Shown: positions 8,765 to 18,983, counted from the stretch's first letter. The stretch is 64,000 nt of DNA from Akkermansia muciniphila (GCA_945888375.1 CAMCZZ010000001.1:186001-250000), one strand, 5' to 3'. Notes: generated from the sequence alone by a model not told the origin. Translations and numbers: made by a program.

Positions 8765-10372
8765 ATGTTGAAGAAAATCCTCTCGAAGCTGCGCTCCGTG
8801 TTTGCGCCTTCGCCCGCTGCCCAGATTCCCGTAAAGACTGCTCCAACAGCGCGTGGCCGTTCGGCCTCCACCGGGGCCGCTCCTGCCCATGAGGCGCGCG
8901 GGCGGGATCCAGCGGGTTCCGGCCGCGGCCGCGGCCGCGGTGCCGGTCGCGATGGACGCCGGGAGCCCCGCTCAGGACGTGAGGGCGGTTTTGCTGCCGG
9001 CCGGGGTCGAGGCGGAGAGCGCCGCGGCGGGTCTGGCGGGCCCGGTGCTGGAACCGAGCGGCTGGAGAAGCCGCGGACCGACCATACTTTTGACCATCCC
9101 CGGCCGGAGTCCATCAAGCCCAAGGTCGCGGTGGAAATTCCTCCGCAGGATACGGCTTTTACGAAGCTCGGGCTGAACGATGCGATCGCCTTCGCGGTTG
9201 CCGAGATGGGTTACAATGATCCGACGCCGATCCAGGCCCACGCGGTGCCGGTGGTGCTGGCGGGGCGCGACGTCATCGGCTCGGCTCAGACTGGCACCGG
9301 CAAGACGGCGGCCTTTGCGTTGCCGATTATTCACCGCCTCGGGGCGCATCAGCGCCCGACGCGTTGCCTCGTGCTGGAGCCGACCCGCGAGCTCGCTTTG
9401 CAGGTGGAGGAGGCGATCCAGAAATACGCTAGGCACACCGATCTCACGGTCACCGTGGTCTATGGTGGGGTGGGCTACGGCAAGCAACGCGAGGATCTGG
9501 CGCGCGGTGTCGATGTGATCGCGGCCACCCCGGGCCGTCTGCTCGATCATCTCGAGCAAGGCACGGCCAATCTCGCCGGCGTTGAGATCCTGGTCCTTGA
9601 TGAAGTGGATCGGATGCTCGACATGGGGTTCCTTCCCGATGTGAAGCGTATCATCGAAAAATGCCCCAAGGCGCGGCAGACGCTGTTTTTCAGCGCAACC
9701 ATGCCACCCGAACTGGCCCAGCTCGCGGGCTGGGCCTTGAGCGATCCGCAGGAGATCAAGATCGGCCGCACCCGCTCGGCGGCGGAGACGGTTGCGCATG
9801 CCTTTTACCCGGTGGTCGCCATCCAGAAGTTTGATCTCCTGCTCGAGCTCATGAAGCGCACCGATTTCAAGAGCGTGATTATTTTTACCCGGACCAAGAT
9901 GGGTGCCGATCGCATCGCCCACCGGCTCCAGCGCGAATCGCACTCGGTGGGTGTCATTCATTCTGACCGCAGCCAGCGCGAGCGAGTCGAGGCGCTCCAA
10001 GGCTTTAAGGACGGCACTTTCGAGGTGTTGGTGGCCACCGATATCGCGGCGCGCGGGCTTGATATCGCCGGGGTGTCCCACGTGGTAAATTACGACGTGC
10101 CCGAGAATGCGGAGGACTATGTGCACCGTATTGGCCGGACCGGTCGGGCCCAGACCACGGGCGATGCCTACACTTTGGTAACGGAGGAGGACGTGCGAGA
10201 TGCGCGGTCCATCGAGCGCTTCATCGGAGCGAGCATAGAGCGCAAGAAACTCGAGGATTTCCCCTACATCTACTCGGCGCTCTTTGACGAAAAGGCCCTG
10301 GCCGAGGCGGAGGCGGCGGCGCCCAAGCCGGCGGGCCGGCTCACTCGTGGCACGCGCGGGGGCCGACGCTAA
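8765..10372 (+). CDS. DEAD-box ATP-dependent RNA helicase, RhlE-like
   Basis: 535 aa. The first ~125 residues are a disordered basic tail rich in RG repeats (about 45-95), probably an RNA-binding extension. The RecA-like core follows: Q motif GYNDPTPIQ (149-157), Walker A AQTGTGKT (174-181), PTREL (206-210), TPGR (255-258), SAT (310-312), then IARG-type and HRIGRTGR motifs. Motif II reads DEVD (279-282) instead of DEAD. It unwinds short RNA duplexes in ribosome assembly or RNA decay. A rho-independent terminator follows at 10404-10430. The last residues (RGTRGGRR) repeat the RG theme. Confidence 0.93.
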   Translation: MLKKILSKLRSVFAPSPAAQIPVKTAPTARGRSASTGAAPAHEARGRDPAGSGRGRGRGAGRDGRREPRSGREGGFAAGRGRGGERRGGSGGPGAGTERLEKPRTDHTFDHPRPESIKPKVAVEIPPQDTAFTKLGLNDAIAFAVAEMGYNDPTPIQAHAVPVVLAGRDVIGSAQTGTGKTAAFALPIIHRLGAHQRPTRCLVLEPTRELALQVEEAIQKYARHTDLTVTVVYGGVGYGKQREDLARGVDVIAATPGRLLDHLEQGTANLAGVEILVLDEVDRMLDMGFLPDVKRIIEKCPKARQTLFFSATMPPELAQLAGWALSDPQEIKIGRTRSAAETVAHAFYPVVAIQKFDLLLELMKRTDFKSVIIFTRTKMGADRIAHRLQRESHSVGVIHSDRSQRERVEALQGFKDGTFEVLVATDIAARGLDIAGVSHVVNYDVPENAEDYVHRIGRTGRAQTTGDAYTLVTEEDVRDARSIERFIGASIERKKLEDFPYIYSALFDEKALAEAEAAAPKPAGRLTRGTRGGRR

Positions 10373-10403
10373 AGCGCGCTCCGACGGTCAACGGAGAAAC
10401 CTC

Positions 10404-10430
10404 AAGACGTCCCGTGCGGGCGTCTTTTTT
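10404..10430 (+). terminator. Rho-independent terminator after the helicase gene
   Basis: AAGACG-T-CCCG-TG-CGGG-CGTCTT forms a strong hairpin that runs into TTTT. It lies 32 nt after the helicase stop and isolates the arsenic operon downstream. Confidence 0.88.
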
Positions 10431-10439
10431 GTTGCGAAG

Positions 10440-10463
10440 CTATATTCCTTGCTTGGAATATAG
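10440..10463 (+). promoter_or_regulatory. Palindromic ArsR operator upstream of the ars operon
   Basis: CTATATTCC (10440-10448) and GGAATATAG (10455-10463) are perfect 9-bp inverted arms around a 6-bp spacer. The site ends 6 nt before the arsR start codon, the usual place for an autoregulated ArsR/SmtB operator. It probably overlaps the -10 region and transcript start. A -35-like TTGCGA lies at 10432-10437. Confidence 0.8.
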
Positions 10464-10469
10464 TTCGTC

Positions 10470-10877
10470 ATGCAGCTCGTCCAAATCTATCAATGCCTCT
10501 GCGACGAGACGCGCCTGCGTTTGTTGAATCTGCTGCTCCGGGGGCCCTTGTGCGTGTGTCACTTTCAAACCGTGCTGAGCGAGCCACAGGTGAAGATCTC
10601 CAAGCATCTCGGATATCTGCGGACGCGCGGATTGGTCACGGCGACGCGGCGCGGCAACTGGATGATCTATGATTTGCCGGCGGCGGCGGCGCGTTCGCCA
10701 GAACTGGCGGCCAACCTCGCCTGCCTGCAGGACTGCGCGGCCGAGCAATCGATCTTCCGCCGCGATCTGGCGCGGCTCACGAAACTGGACCTTGCCTGCG
10801 GGCCAGTCGCGGGAGTTTCCGCGAAGAACGACGACGGATGCGGCTGCGACCAACCGGCCAAGATTTTGAAAAAATGA
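10470..10877 (+). CDS. arsR: ArsR-family metalloid-responsive repressor
   Basis: 135 aa winged-helix protein: DETRLRLLNLLLRGPLCVCHF (residues 12-32) followed by the recognition helix region PQVKISKHLGYLRTRGLV (39-56). C28 and C30 in LCVC match the arsenite-sensing pair of ArsR-type sensors. The C-terminus adds further cysteines (DGCGCD) that could supply a third thiol. It should repress its own operon through the palindrome just upstream and release DNA when As(III) binds. The stop overlaps the next start as ATGA. Confidence 0.9.
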   Translation: MQLVQIYQCLCDETRLRLLNLLLRGPLCVCHFQTVLSEPQVKISKHLGYLRTRGLVTATRRGNWMIYDLPAAAARSPELAANLACLQDCAAEQSIFRRDLARLTKLDLACGPVAGVSAKNDDGCGCDQPAKILKK

Positions 10878-11365
10878 ATACACTCGACGAATCGCCCACC
10901 CTGTTGCTTTCCCGCCTGCGCGCCGATCTCACGGCGGCGCCTGACTTGCCCCTGACCGTGGTCTGGCCGGACGGCGAGGCGATCGAGGCACACTTTCACG
11001 TGACCGAGGTGGGGCGGGTGAGGAAGGACTTCGTCGACTGCGGCGGAACGATCCGCAGCCTTACGACGTGCCTGCTGCAGACTTGGGTCGGAGACGACAT
11101 CGATCATCGCATCACGGGCGCCAAGTTGTTGCGCGCGCTCGACCACGCCGAGCCCATCCTTGGCGGCGAGGATCTTCCGGTGGAGCTCGAATACGAGGCC
11201 TGTAACGTCGTGCAGCTGCGTTTGGTCGCGATCACGCCGGAGGATGGCGCGCTGGTGATGCGGCTCGCCTCCAAACACACGGATTGTCTGGCGAAGGACC
11301 TGTGTTTGCCCGCCGCCCGCCATCCTGCCGCCGAAGCCTCCGCGTGCGGTCCCGGCTGCTGCTGA
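10874..11365 (+). CDS. DUF6428 family protein in ars operon
   Basis: 163 aa from ATG 10874, overlapping arsR by 4 nt; the frame upstream is a shadow. The family is seen between arsR and arsC in several phyla but has no established function. Visible features are a short beta-rich body with His residues (AHFHVTEVG at 39-47), scattered cysteines (C56, C66, C110) and a CGPGCC tail that looks like a soft-metal site. The 4-nt coupling to arsR and the thiol-rich tail suggest a role in binding or passing arsenic, which is inference only. Confidence 0.75.
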   Translation: MNTLDESPTLLLSRLRADLTAAPDLPLTVVWPDGEAIEAHFHVTEVGRVRKDFVDCGGTIRSLTTCLLQTWVGDDIDHRITGAKLLRALDHAEPILGGEDLPVELEYEACNVVQLRLVAITPEDGALVMRLASKHTDCLAKDLCLPAARHPAAEASACGPGCC

Positions 11366-11382
11366 GCCGACCTTTACCCATC

Positions 11383-11850
11383 ATGAATCCCGCCAAGCCC
11401 ATCATTCTTATTCTCTGCACCGGCAACTCCTGCCGGAGCCACCTCGCGGAGGGCGTTTTGCGCGCCGTCGCCGGGGATCTTTTCGAGGTGGCCAGCGCCG
11501 GCTCCAAACCCGCCGGCTTCGTCCATCCGCTGGCCGTCGAAGTGATGAAGGAGATCGAAATCGATCTTTCCGGACACCACTCGAAGCACATGAACGAGTT
11601 TGTCGAACGCAAGGTCGAGACGGTCATCACCGTGTGCGGCAACGCGGACCAGGCGTGCCCGATGTATCCGGGGCAGCTCAACCGGCATCACTGGCCGTTT
11701 TTCGATCCGGCGCACGCGACCGGAACGGACGAGGAGAAGCTGGCGGTGTTTCGCCGGGTGCGGGACGAGATTCGGCAGTGTTTTTCGGCTTATGCGGATG
11801 GCCGGCGGGATGAGCGCAAACGCGCGATGGCGGCGGGGGCTTCGGCATGA
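11383..11850 (+). CDS. arsC: Arsenate reductase, low-molecular-weight phosphatase type
   Basis: 155 aa from ATG 11383. It has the P-loop LCTGNSCRS (C12 nucleophile, C17, R18) and the downstream cysteines C85 and C92 in [10 protein letters not shown], the redox relay of thioredoxin-coupled ArsC. The acid pair is in FDPAHATG. It reduces arsenate to arsenite in the cytoplasm, giving the substrate for the Acr3 pump encoded immediately after. The stop overlaps the acr3 start as ATGA. A protein tyrosine phosphatase is the alternative, but context and the extra cysteines favour arsenate reductase. Confidence 0.92.
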   Translation: MNPAKPIILILCTGNSCRSHLAEGVLRAVAGDLFEVASAGSKPAGFVHPLAVEVMKEIEIDLSGHHSKHMNEFVERKVETVITVCGNADQACPMYPGQLNRHHWPFFDPAHATGTDEEKLAVFRRVRDEIRQCFSAYADGRRDERKRAMAAGASA

Positions 11851-12902
11851 GCGCTGGGGTCGCCGGCCGGCTCTCGTTTTTGGATCGCTGGCTGACAGCG
11901 TGGATCTTTGCGGCGATGGCGCTCGGGGTGGGGCTGGGGCACTTTGCGCCCGAGCTGGCGACCACGCTCACGTCGTGGAGTGTGGGCACGACCTCGGTGC
12001 CCATCGCGATCGGCCTCATCGTGATGATGTATCCTCCGCTGGCGAAAGTCCGCTTCGAGGAACTGCCGGACGTGTTTCGCGACCGCCGCGTGCTCGCGCT
12101 CTCGCTGTTCCAGAACTGGCTGGTCGGGCCGCTGCTCATGTTCGTTTTGGCGGCGGTGTTTCTGCGCGACCAGCCGGAGTATTTCGCGGGGTTGGTGCTG
12201 GTGGGCATCGCCCGGTGTATCGCGATGGTGATCGTGTGGAACGATCTCGCGGGTGGCAGCCGTGAATACTGCGCTGGGCTGGTGGCGGCCAACGCGATCT
12301 TCCAGGTCTTCGCCTTCGCGCCGCTGGCGTGGCTGTTTCTCAAAGTCCTGCCTCCGCTGGCGGGGGTAGATCTCGGCGCGCTCGATCTTTCCGGCATCAC
12401 CATCGGAAGCATCGCTTGGAGCGTTTTCATCTATCTCGGGATTCCATTTTTGGCCGGCTGGTTGACGCGCTTGGCGCTCAGGCGCGGCGCGCGGACCGAG
12501 TGGTTCGACACCCGGTTTTTGCCCGCGATCAGCCCGCTGACCTTGGGGGCGCTGCTCTTCACCATCGTGGTGATGTTTAGTCTGCAGGGAGAGCAGGTGT
12601 TGGCGCGGCCGTTTGACGTGCTGCGCGTGGCGCTGCCGCTGGCGGTGTATTTCGCGATCATGTTCACCCTGACCTTCTGGATGAGCGTGAAGGCCGGCGC
12701 GGACTATGCGCGGGCGGCGACGCTCGGCTTCACGGCGGCGGGGAACAACTTCGAGTTGGCCATCGCGGTGGCGGTCGGGGTCTTCGGGCTGAGCTCGGGC
12801 GCGGCTTTCGCGGCCGTGGTCGGGCCGCTGGTCGAGGTGCCGGCCTTGATCGCGTTGGTGGCGGTGGCCCTGCGGTGGAAACGCCGGCTGGGCGCGGTCT
12901 AA
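11847..12902 (+). CDS. acr3: Arsenite efflux transporter Acr3
   Basis: 351 aa with about ten membrane helices, of the bile/arsenite/riboflavin transporter superfamily. The conserved arsenite-binding cysteine lies in [18 protein letters not shown] (C124), and the second family signature [13 protein letters not shown] is near residue 300. It exports arsenite from the cell and is the last gene of arsR-DUF6428-arsC-acr3. Its final 4 nt overlap the 3' end of the convergent addA gene, so there is no space for a classical terminator between them. Confidence 0.94.
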   Translation: MSAGVAGRLSFLDRWLTAWIFAAMALGVGLGHFAPELATTLTSWSVGTTSVPIAIGLIVMMYPPLAKVRFEELPDVFRDRRVLALSLFQNWLVGPLLMFVLAAVFLRDQPEYFAGLVLVGIARCIAMVIVWNDLAGGSREYCAGLVAANAIFQVFAFAPLAWLFLKVLPPLAGVDLGALDLSGITIGSIAWSVFIYLGIPFLAGWLTRLALRRGARTEWFDTRFLPAISPLTLGALLFTIVVMFSLQGEQVLARPFDVLRVALPLAVYFAIMFTLTFWMSVKAGADYARAATLGFTAAGNNFELAIAVAVGVFGLSSGAAFAAVVGPLVEVPALIALVAVALRWKRRLGAV

Positions 12903-15900
12903 GCGGGGTCCGTGATCTCGGTCCAATCGCCTAGGCCGGTCGCGTAAACTAGGCGTCGCACGCGGCAGGTGGGGAACATGGCGGCGAGGCTGCGGCCATA
13001 GGCGCGGAGCTGGGGCGCATACTCGGCGGCGAGGCGGGCGAGAAAAACCTCGGCCGACTCGCCGGCGCGGCGCCGGTTGGTTTTCCAGTCGAGCACCCAG
13101 GCCTCGGCGCCATCGGCGTCGTGCAGGACGAGGTCCATGACGCCGTCCATCCATTGGTCTTCGGCGAGCGGTGCGAGCACGGAAAGCTCGGCGAGGCGGC
13201 GCCAGCGGGGCTGGCGCAACTCGCGCCAAGCGGGGCTGGCGCGCAGGAGGGCCCATTCGGCGCGCGCGCGTTCGCCCGCGCCGAGGGCTTCGGCGGCCGA
13301 CATACGACCCGCGGCGTAGGCGTCGACTGCGGCATCGGACGCCAGCCAGGGGATGAATTCGACGGTTTCGTGCCACCACAGCCCGTAAGCGAGGGGATCC
13401 TCGCCCGAGCGGGGCGAGGCGGGCGAATCCTCGCTACTCTCGTGGCGGGCGGTGCGGATTGCATCCTCGGTATCGTGCTCGGCGAGTTGGTGGGGCAGGC
13501 TGCGGCGCGGTGCGATGGGCAAACCCGCAAAGGCCTCGGCCGTCGGACTCGCCAAGAGAATACTTGGCGCGGCCGGGATCGGCGTGGGGCGGGCGATGGA
13601 TTCAGGGTCTGCGGCAAAGGCCGCCATAGCATGCAAGTCGAAACCCCAGAGGGTGGCGAAGGACTGGGCATGCGGCGCCGGCATGCCCTCGCCCCAGGGC
13701 AGCAGCAGGGTCTGGCGGGGGCGGGTGAGGGCGACGTAGAGCAGGCGGACGAGTTCCCGGCGGCATTCGCGTTCGCGCGATAATTTGGTCTCCGCGGGGA
13801 TGTCGCCTGATTGTAGATAAACAATCGGAGTGCCGTCGGCTTTGCGAAGAACCTGAAGGCCGCTGCCGGAGTCGAAGGAGATCTCGCGCCACAAACCGGG
13901 CACGAGCACGGCGGGCCACTCGAGGCCCTTGGCGGAGTGGCAGGTTTGCACGGTGATGGCATCCTCCTCGCCGCGCGTCTCGGAGCGGGTGGCGTCCCTG
14001 CCGGCGACCAGACGGGCGGCCCAGTCCCGGGGGGACAGGCCCTTGGCGGCGGCGATGCGGGCCTCGGCGCGGAGGCGGGCGAGTTCGCGGAGATTGGCGC
14101 CGCCGGCATCGGCGGCGCGTGCGCGGGCCTCTAGGCCGGCGGCGGTGGCCAGGGTATCGAACCAGACGTCCAGTTGCGCGTCTTCGAGATCGACGGATTC
14201 CACGCTTGGGCGCAGGGTTTCGAGGGCGGCGGCGAGCGGGGCGGCGTGGACCTCCGGGCTCTCCCACTCGAAGCGACCCCGGCGGAGTTTTTCGCGGGCG
14301 AGGAGATCGTCACTCAGGCTGAAGATCTCGCGCAGCACCCCGAACCACTCATAATCATCCTCTGGATCGCAGCAGACGGTGGCGAGAGCGGCGACCCACG
14401 CGTAGGCGGGAAGGTCGCCGACGAGTTGTTGTTTGCTTTGGCGGGCGGCTTTCAGGCCGGCGGCTTCGAGGGCCTCCACGACGGCGTCCATCCAGTTGTT
14501 TCGAGCTACCAGAATGCACAGTTCGCCCCAGCCAGCCAGGCCGAGTCCGGCGGGACCGCACGCCCGCAGCCAAGCGGCGATCTGGCGCATCTCGGCGGCG
14601 AACATCTCGGGCTTTTTGCGGGCGTCCTGATGGCGGATCGAATCGAGCGGGATCCGGGCGACGCGGCCGGAGGTGTTGCGTGGACCGGCGACGAGGGGTT
14701 GGTAGGGGACTTGGAGAAAGGGTGCTTCGGCGCCGTCGGCAGGCGGGAGGCCGAGGTTGTGGTCGCGGTCGGGGGAGAACGCGGCGGGCAGGGTGGCGTT
14801 GAGCAACTCGACGGAGGCGTGCGGTGCGCGGAAGGTGACCTCGAAGGCCAGCCGGTCGCCTGCTTCGCCGCCGTCGAAGGCGGCGAGGTAGCGTTGGAAC
14901 GTCCGCACCGATGCGCGGGAGCTGTAGATCGACTGCTGGCCGTCGCCCACCATGCAGAAACGGCCGGGCTGGGGGGGGGCGCCGACGCCGGGCCAGTCGC
15001 CGACGGCGGCGTGTGCGGGGCGGGTGAGCTCGACCAAAATGGCGAACTGGGTTTCGTCGGTATCCTGCGCCTCATCCAGCAGCACGCGCCAGCCCTCCGC
15101 GCGCACGATGGCGAGGGTGGCGGGGTGGCGGAGGAGGTCGCGCGCGGCCGAGATTTGGTCGGCAAAAGTCTGCACGCCCGCGGCCCGGCGCCAGGCGGCG
15201 AAGCGTCCGGCTATCTCGCCCGCGACTGCGCCGGCGGCGCGCGCGGCCCAGAGCGAGAGGGGACGCATCCAGGCGTGACATGCCGCGACCACGGGCTTGG
15301 CGGTGCCGTCGGGTTTGAAAAGACCGAGATAGGCATGGCCGGCGGGGCTGGCGGAGGCGCGGGCAAACCAGTCTTGGGCGCGCGCTTTGGTTTTTTTCAG
15401 GTTCGCGGTTCCGTTGCCTTTTTCAGGCAGGTTCAACAACTCGCGCAAACCGGCCTCGGCCGGGGCGGGCGGCAGATCGCGCGGGGCGTCGGCGTGAAGT
15501 CGGCTGGCGTCGGCGGGATCGAGTTCGCGGGCCTTTTCAAGCACGTCCTCGAGGTGGACGAGCCGGAAGAGCCAGCGGGTGGCTTCTGGCGTAAGGGTGG
15601 TGAGTTCCAGCGGGTCGGTGGCGAGGAAATCTTCCCAGGCGGCGTCGGCTGCGCGTGCATCCAGCACTTCGGGGGCGAGGTCGAGCCCGGCTTCCTGGCC
15701 GTGTTCGCGGGCGAGCCTCAGGCAAAACGAGTGGAGGGTGCCGAAAAAGGTGCGTTCGAGGTGTTCGAGCGGGGCAAGGTCGGCGCCGGGGCCGCGTTCC
15801 TCGAGGCGGCGGAGCAGGCGTTCGCGAGCCCGGGCGCCGATCTCCTCGGCGGCCTTGAGGGTGTAGGTGACGACGGCCGTGCGGCGAAGTTCGGGGGCGG

Positions 15901-16054
15901 CGACGGGGTCGAGCGCCATGGCGGCCAGCCTTTCCGAGATCGCGGTGGTCTTGCCCGAGCCGGCGTTGGCGGACACGGCGAAATTGCGCTGCCATTCGAG
16001 ACGGAAGCGTTCGCGTGCGGCGTGGTCGGAGGGGAGGGGGGCGGGGTCAGACAT
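12899..16054 (-). CDS. addA: AddA-like helicase-nuclease (UvrD/RecB family)
   Basis: 1051 aa from ATG 16054, which overlaps the end of the upstream addB gene by 8 nt. Superfamily I helicase motifs are present: Walker [10 protein letters not shown] (28-36), [12 protein letters not shown] (motif II), [12 protein letters not shown] (III), [14 protein letters not shown] (V) and [12 protein letters not shown] (VI). The C-terminus has a PD-(D/E)XK nuclease domain: GLWWHE, then MDGVMDLVL and VLDWKTN. With AddB it processes double-strand breaks for RecA loading. Together they replace RecBCD. Confidence 0.9.
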   Translation of the reverse strand: MSDPAPLPSDHAARERFRLEWQRNFAVSANAGSGKTTAISERLAAMALDPVAAPELRRTAVVTYTLKAAEEIGARARERLLRRLEERGPGADLAPLEHLERTFFGTLHSFCLRLAREHGQEAGLDLAPEVLDARAADAAWEDFLATDPLELTTLTPEATRWLFRLVHLEDVLEKARELDPADASRLHADAPRDLPPAPAEAGLRELLNLPEKGNGTANLKKTKARAQDWFARASASPAGHAYLGLFKPDGTAKPVVAACHAWMRPLSLWAARAAGAVAGEIAGRFAAWRRAAGVQTFADQISAARDLLRHPATLAIVRAEGWRVLLDEAQDTDETQFAILVELTRPAHAAVGDWPGVGAPPQPGRFCMVGDGQQSIYSSRASVRTFQRYLAAFDGGEAGDRLAFEVTFRAPHASVELLNATLPAAFSPDRDHNLGLPPADGAEAPFLQVPYQPLVAGPRNTSGRVARIPLDSIRHQDARKKPEMFAAEMRQIAAWLRACGPAGLGLAGWGELCILVARNNWMDAVVEALEAAGLKAARQSKQQLVGDLPAYAWVAALATVCCDPEDDYEWFGVLREIFSLSDDLLAREKLRRGRFEWESPEVHAAPLAAALETLRPSVESVDLEDAQLDVWFDTLATAAGLEARARAADAGGANLRELARLRAEARIAAAKGLSPRDWAARLVAGRDATRSETRGEEDAITVQTCHSAKGLEWPAVLVPGLWREISFDSGSGLQVLRKADGTPIVYLQSGDIPAETKLSRERECRRELVRLLYVALTRPRQTLLLPWGEGMPAPHAQSFATLWGFDLHAMAAFAADPESIARPTPIPAAPSILLASPTAEAFAGLPIAPRRSLPHQLAEHDTEDAIRTARHESSEDSPASPRSGEDPLAYGLWWHETVEFIPWLASDAAVDAYAAGRMSAAEALGAGERARAEWALLRASPAWRELRQPRWRRLAELSVLAPLAEDQWMDGVMDLVLHDADGAEAWVLDWKTNRRRAGESAEVFLARLAAEYAPQLRAYGRSLAAMFPTCRVRRLVYATGLGDWTEITDPA

Positions 16055-18983
16055 CGGACGAGTCCTCCGTTTCGGGGTTATCCGGCGGCGCGCCAAAGGT
16101 CAGGGCGTATTTGGCAAGCAGGTCGCGGGCGGGGATCGGGGTGCAGGCGAGGGGCCAAGGCCAGGGTTCGCGGCCGCCGTGCGGATTGCGGTCCGGTGTA
16201 AGCGCGCCGTAGCGCCCGGCGAGCATTGCGTCCATGAGCGGGGGCAGGCCGGCCAGAGCGGCGGGCAACTCCTCCGTGGAGAGAGGGGAGGCCTCGTCCG
16301 CGGTGATTTTCCAGACGGTGGCGCTGGCGACGCCGAGGGAGCGGACGGCGTCGAGGTAGATGGCCAGTTGGAGGGATTCGGCCCGCGCGGCCATCCGCCC
16401 GGAATCGAGCGACTTTTCAGCGCTGCCGGATTTGTAATCGCTCAGGTGGACGCGTGCGCCGGGCCATTCCGGACGATCGGCCCGGGCGACATCCATGCGG
16501 CCGCGCACGGGGATGGTCCAGCCGGGCAGGGTTAGTCGTGCGGCTTCAGGCAGCCAGCACTCCACCACCACGTAGTCGCCCTCGCCGGTGGCGTAGAACC
16601 GGTGGAGCAGGGCGCGGCAGAGGGTTTCCAGGCGGCCGTGTTCCGCCTGCCAATACCAGCTGTCGGGATGGCGCGAGCGTTCCACGGCGAGGGCGTTTTC
16701 CAGTGTCTGCCGCGCCTCGTCCTCCGATTTCAGCGCGCCCCATTCGCCTTCGCGGCAGCCGGCGGGCAGGAGGGCGTTTGCGAGGAGGCGGTGGGCGATC
16801 TGGCCGCGGCGCAGCGGCAGAGCGCGGGCGAGCGGTTCGCGGCGCGCAGGTTCCAGGCGCAGGAGGCCCCGGAACCAGAGCATGGCGGGATCGAGCAGAC
16901 TTTTTTCCAGCGTGCTGGGCGACAGGCGGAGCGGAAGGGGGAATGGCTCCGGCGCGGGATTGAAGCAGAGGGAGAATGAATCGAAGGGACGTGCCGGATC
17001 CCGGCGCCCGGCGCGCACTTCAACCCAGGCGGCGATGTCGGCCGCTTCGGGCGGGGGGGGCGGCGGTCGGGTGGCGCCGGTGGTGAGCGCCTCCTGGGGA
17101 CGGCGCTCGCCCCGGGCCCAGAGCAGGCGTTCCAGCGGGCTGTTCGGGGCCAGGGGGCGGTCGGGCTTGGCCTCGTCCACGGCGGCGGCGGACAAGGCGC
17201 GAGCGAGGACGGGTTCAGCGAGGAGGGTTTCGTAGCTGGTGCGTTCGAGGACGGAGGCGTCCTCGCTGGTGAGCAAGAGGGCGAGGCCGCGGCCGGAGCG
17301 GTTCAGGGTGAGACGCTCGGCGTCTCCCAGCCACGGGTTTGGATGGTGGCGCCGGGGCCATTCGCCGGCGTTGGCTTGGGTGAGCAGGAGGCGTGACCAC
17401 GGCGCGCTGTCGGCGCGGCGTCGGGTGGTGAGGAAGATGCGAGCGAAGCCGCCTTGTTGCGGTTCGGGTTCGTCGGGTTCGGCGACGTCGGGCAGGAAGG
17501 CGAGCAGTAGATCGGCCACGATTTCGCGGGGCCACTCGTGCGGCTCGCGGGTGGCGAAGGCATCCAGGCCGGTGAAACCCTCGGGCAGGGGCAGTCTCCA
17601 GCGATCGGCCACGGCGCGGAGACGGGCGGTGGCGTCGGCGACCGTCAATTTTTCCGGCCAGCCGGGGAGCAGGGTCTCGGCGAGGCGGCGGAGGTCGGCC
17701 GCGCCGGGGTCGGCGGCGGCGGGTTTGGTCCCGGTGGAGGGGGCGGGTGCGAGGCTCTGGGCGGCGGCGAGGGCGTGGTCGCAGGTGGCTTGAAAACAAT
17801 TCTCCACGTGGGCGCGAAAATCCGCGTAGCGGGCGCTGAGGCCGGTCTTATTGCTGGCACGCAGGCGCATCCAGAGGGGCAGGGTTTCGTCGAGGCGGGC
17901 GCCGCGGGCCCAGAAATCGACCACGCCCCGGAGCAGTTGGGTTTCGGGCGGAGGAGCGGCGGTGCGCCCCACCAGGTCATGGTGGGCGACGCCGAGGGTG
18001 CGCAGGCCCTGGCTGACGGCGCGGTGGAGCGGGCCGGGGCCGGGGAAAATCACGCCGAGGTCGCCCGGGTGATGATCAATCGATGCGGGCGACGTTTGCT
18101 CCGCGCGTTGCCAAGCGGCGAGCTGATTAATAATCTGTGCGGCCTCGGTGCCGCGATTGGCGGCGAGCAAGATTTCCGGGGGCGGGGCGGGGCGGGGCGA
18201 GGCTTCGAGGAGTATGGATTCGACGTGGAGAAAACGTTCCCAGCGGGCGACCCATGCCTCGTCGGGCCGGGTGGGCGCGGCGGAGCTTTCGGCATCGGGG
18301 GCGCCGCGGAGGGCCGGGGCGGGGGCGATCACGGTGGCGCGGGCGCAGCGGCGGACGAGGGCGGCGACGTTGAAAAACTCGCCGGCGTTTTCCGGGCCCA
18401 AGCCGAGCACGAGGATATCTTCGGCGAGCGGGGCGGTGCCTTCCGGGAGGGGGGCGAGGGCGGCGGCGATGGCTTGGGCGGGACCTATCGTGTAGCCTAG
18501 GCGTTCGGCCCAGGCTTGCAGATCGGCACCGAGGGCGGCGAGTTCGCGGCGGGGGAAATCGTGCGGGGCATAGCCGGCGGCGAGCAGGTCATCCAGCGCG
18601 GTGAGGGCGGTCTCGGGGTCGCTGCGCAGGCTTTGCCAAAGGCCGCGCCCCGGCTCGTCGGGCGGCAGGTTGACCAAGCGCTTTGCGATCAGTCCGCGCA
18701 GTCCGAGAAACAGGAATTCCCGTCCCAGCATGGGGCGGGCGGAGGGGACGAGGGGCAGCCATTTACGGCGGGCGAGGCCGGGGGGAAGGAATTCGACGCC
18801 GAGCAGGGGCAGGCCGATGCGCACGCACCGTTGTTTCCAGACCAGGGCTTGGCCGCGGGTGGGGACGACGATCAGACGGCGGGCGAGGTGGCCGCGACCG
18901 GCTTCGAGCCATGGCCGCACCACTTGGTGCCAAGACTCCTCCGCGCCCGGGCTAAGGAAAAGTTGCGCGCTCGGAGCAGTCAT
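16047..18983 (-). CDS. addB: AddB-like nuclease subunit (PD-(D/E)XK)
   Basis: 978 aa. The N-terminal half is a degenerate helicase-like fold without a Walker A motif. The C-terminal nuclease has RGQIAHRLL, then RGRMDVA and VHLSDYKSGS followed by QLAIYLDAV, which match the PD-(D/E)XK core. The iron-sulphur cluster of classical AddB seems absent: where the first cluster cysteine normally precedes the P-F/Y-x-F motif, this protein has DPAMLWF, and no C-terminal CxxCxxxxxC is seen. Partner of AddA, encoded next with an 8-nt overlap. Confidence 0.82.
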   Translation of the reverse strand: MTAPSAQLFLSPGAEESWHQVVRPWLEAGRGHLARRLIVVPTRGQALVWKQRCVRIGLPLLGVEFLPPGLARRKWLPLVPSARPMLGREFLFLGLRGLIAKRLVNLPPDEPGRGLWQSLRSDPETALTALDDLLAAGYAPHDFPRRELAALGADLQAWAERLGYTIGPAQAIAAALAPLPEGTAPLAEDILVLGLGPENAGEFFNVAALVRRCARATVIAPAPALRGAPDAESSAAPTRPDEAWVARWERFLHVESILLEASPRPAPPPEILLAANRGTEAAQIINQLAAWQRAEQTSPASIDHHPGDLGVIFPGPGPLHRAVSQGLRTLGVAHHDLVGRTAAPPPETQLLRGVVDFWARGARLDETLPLWMRLRASNKTGLSARYADFRAHVENCFQATCDHALAAAQSLAPAPSTGTKPAAADPGAADLRRLAETLLPGWPEKLTVADATARLRAVADRWRLPLPEGFTGLDAFATREPHEWPREIVADLLLAFLPDVAEPDEPEPQQGGFARIFLTTRRRADSAPWSRLLLTQANAGEWPRRHHPNPWLGDAERLTLNRSGRGLALLLTSEDASVLERTSYETLLAEPVLARALSAAAVDEAKPDRPLAPNSPLERLLWARGERRPQEALTTGATRPPPPPPEAADIAAWVEVRAGRRDPARPFDSFSLCFNPAPEPFPLPLRLSPSTLEKSLLDPAMLWFRGLLRLEPARREPLARALPLRRGQIAHRLLANALLPAGCREGEWGALKSEDEARQTLENALAVERSRHPDSWYWQAEHGRLETLCRALLHRFYATGEGDYVVVECWLPEAARLTLPGWTIPVRGRMDVARADRPEWPGARVHLSDYKSGSAEKSLDSGRMAARAESLQLAIYLDAVRSLGVASATVWKITADEASPLSTEELPAALAGLPPLMDAMLAGRYGALTPDRNPHGGREPWPWPLACTPIPARDLLAKYALTFGAPPDNPETEDSSDV

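Noticed and set aside
11790-13379. 529-codon frame antisense to acr3 and across the addA end
   Set aside because: Arg/Pro-rich nonsense composition; the acr3 and addA frames on either side explain the DNA.
14174-16201. 675-codon open frame opposite addA
   Set aside because: Runs antisense to all helicase motifs and has the composition of a GC-rich complement, so it is not a gene.
18176-18204. GGGGCGGGGCGGGGCG short tandem in addB
   Set aside because: Within the coding frame and explained by GC-rich Pro/Ala/Arg codons on the minus strand.
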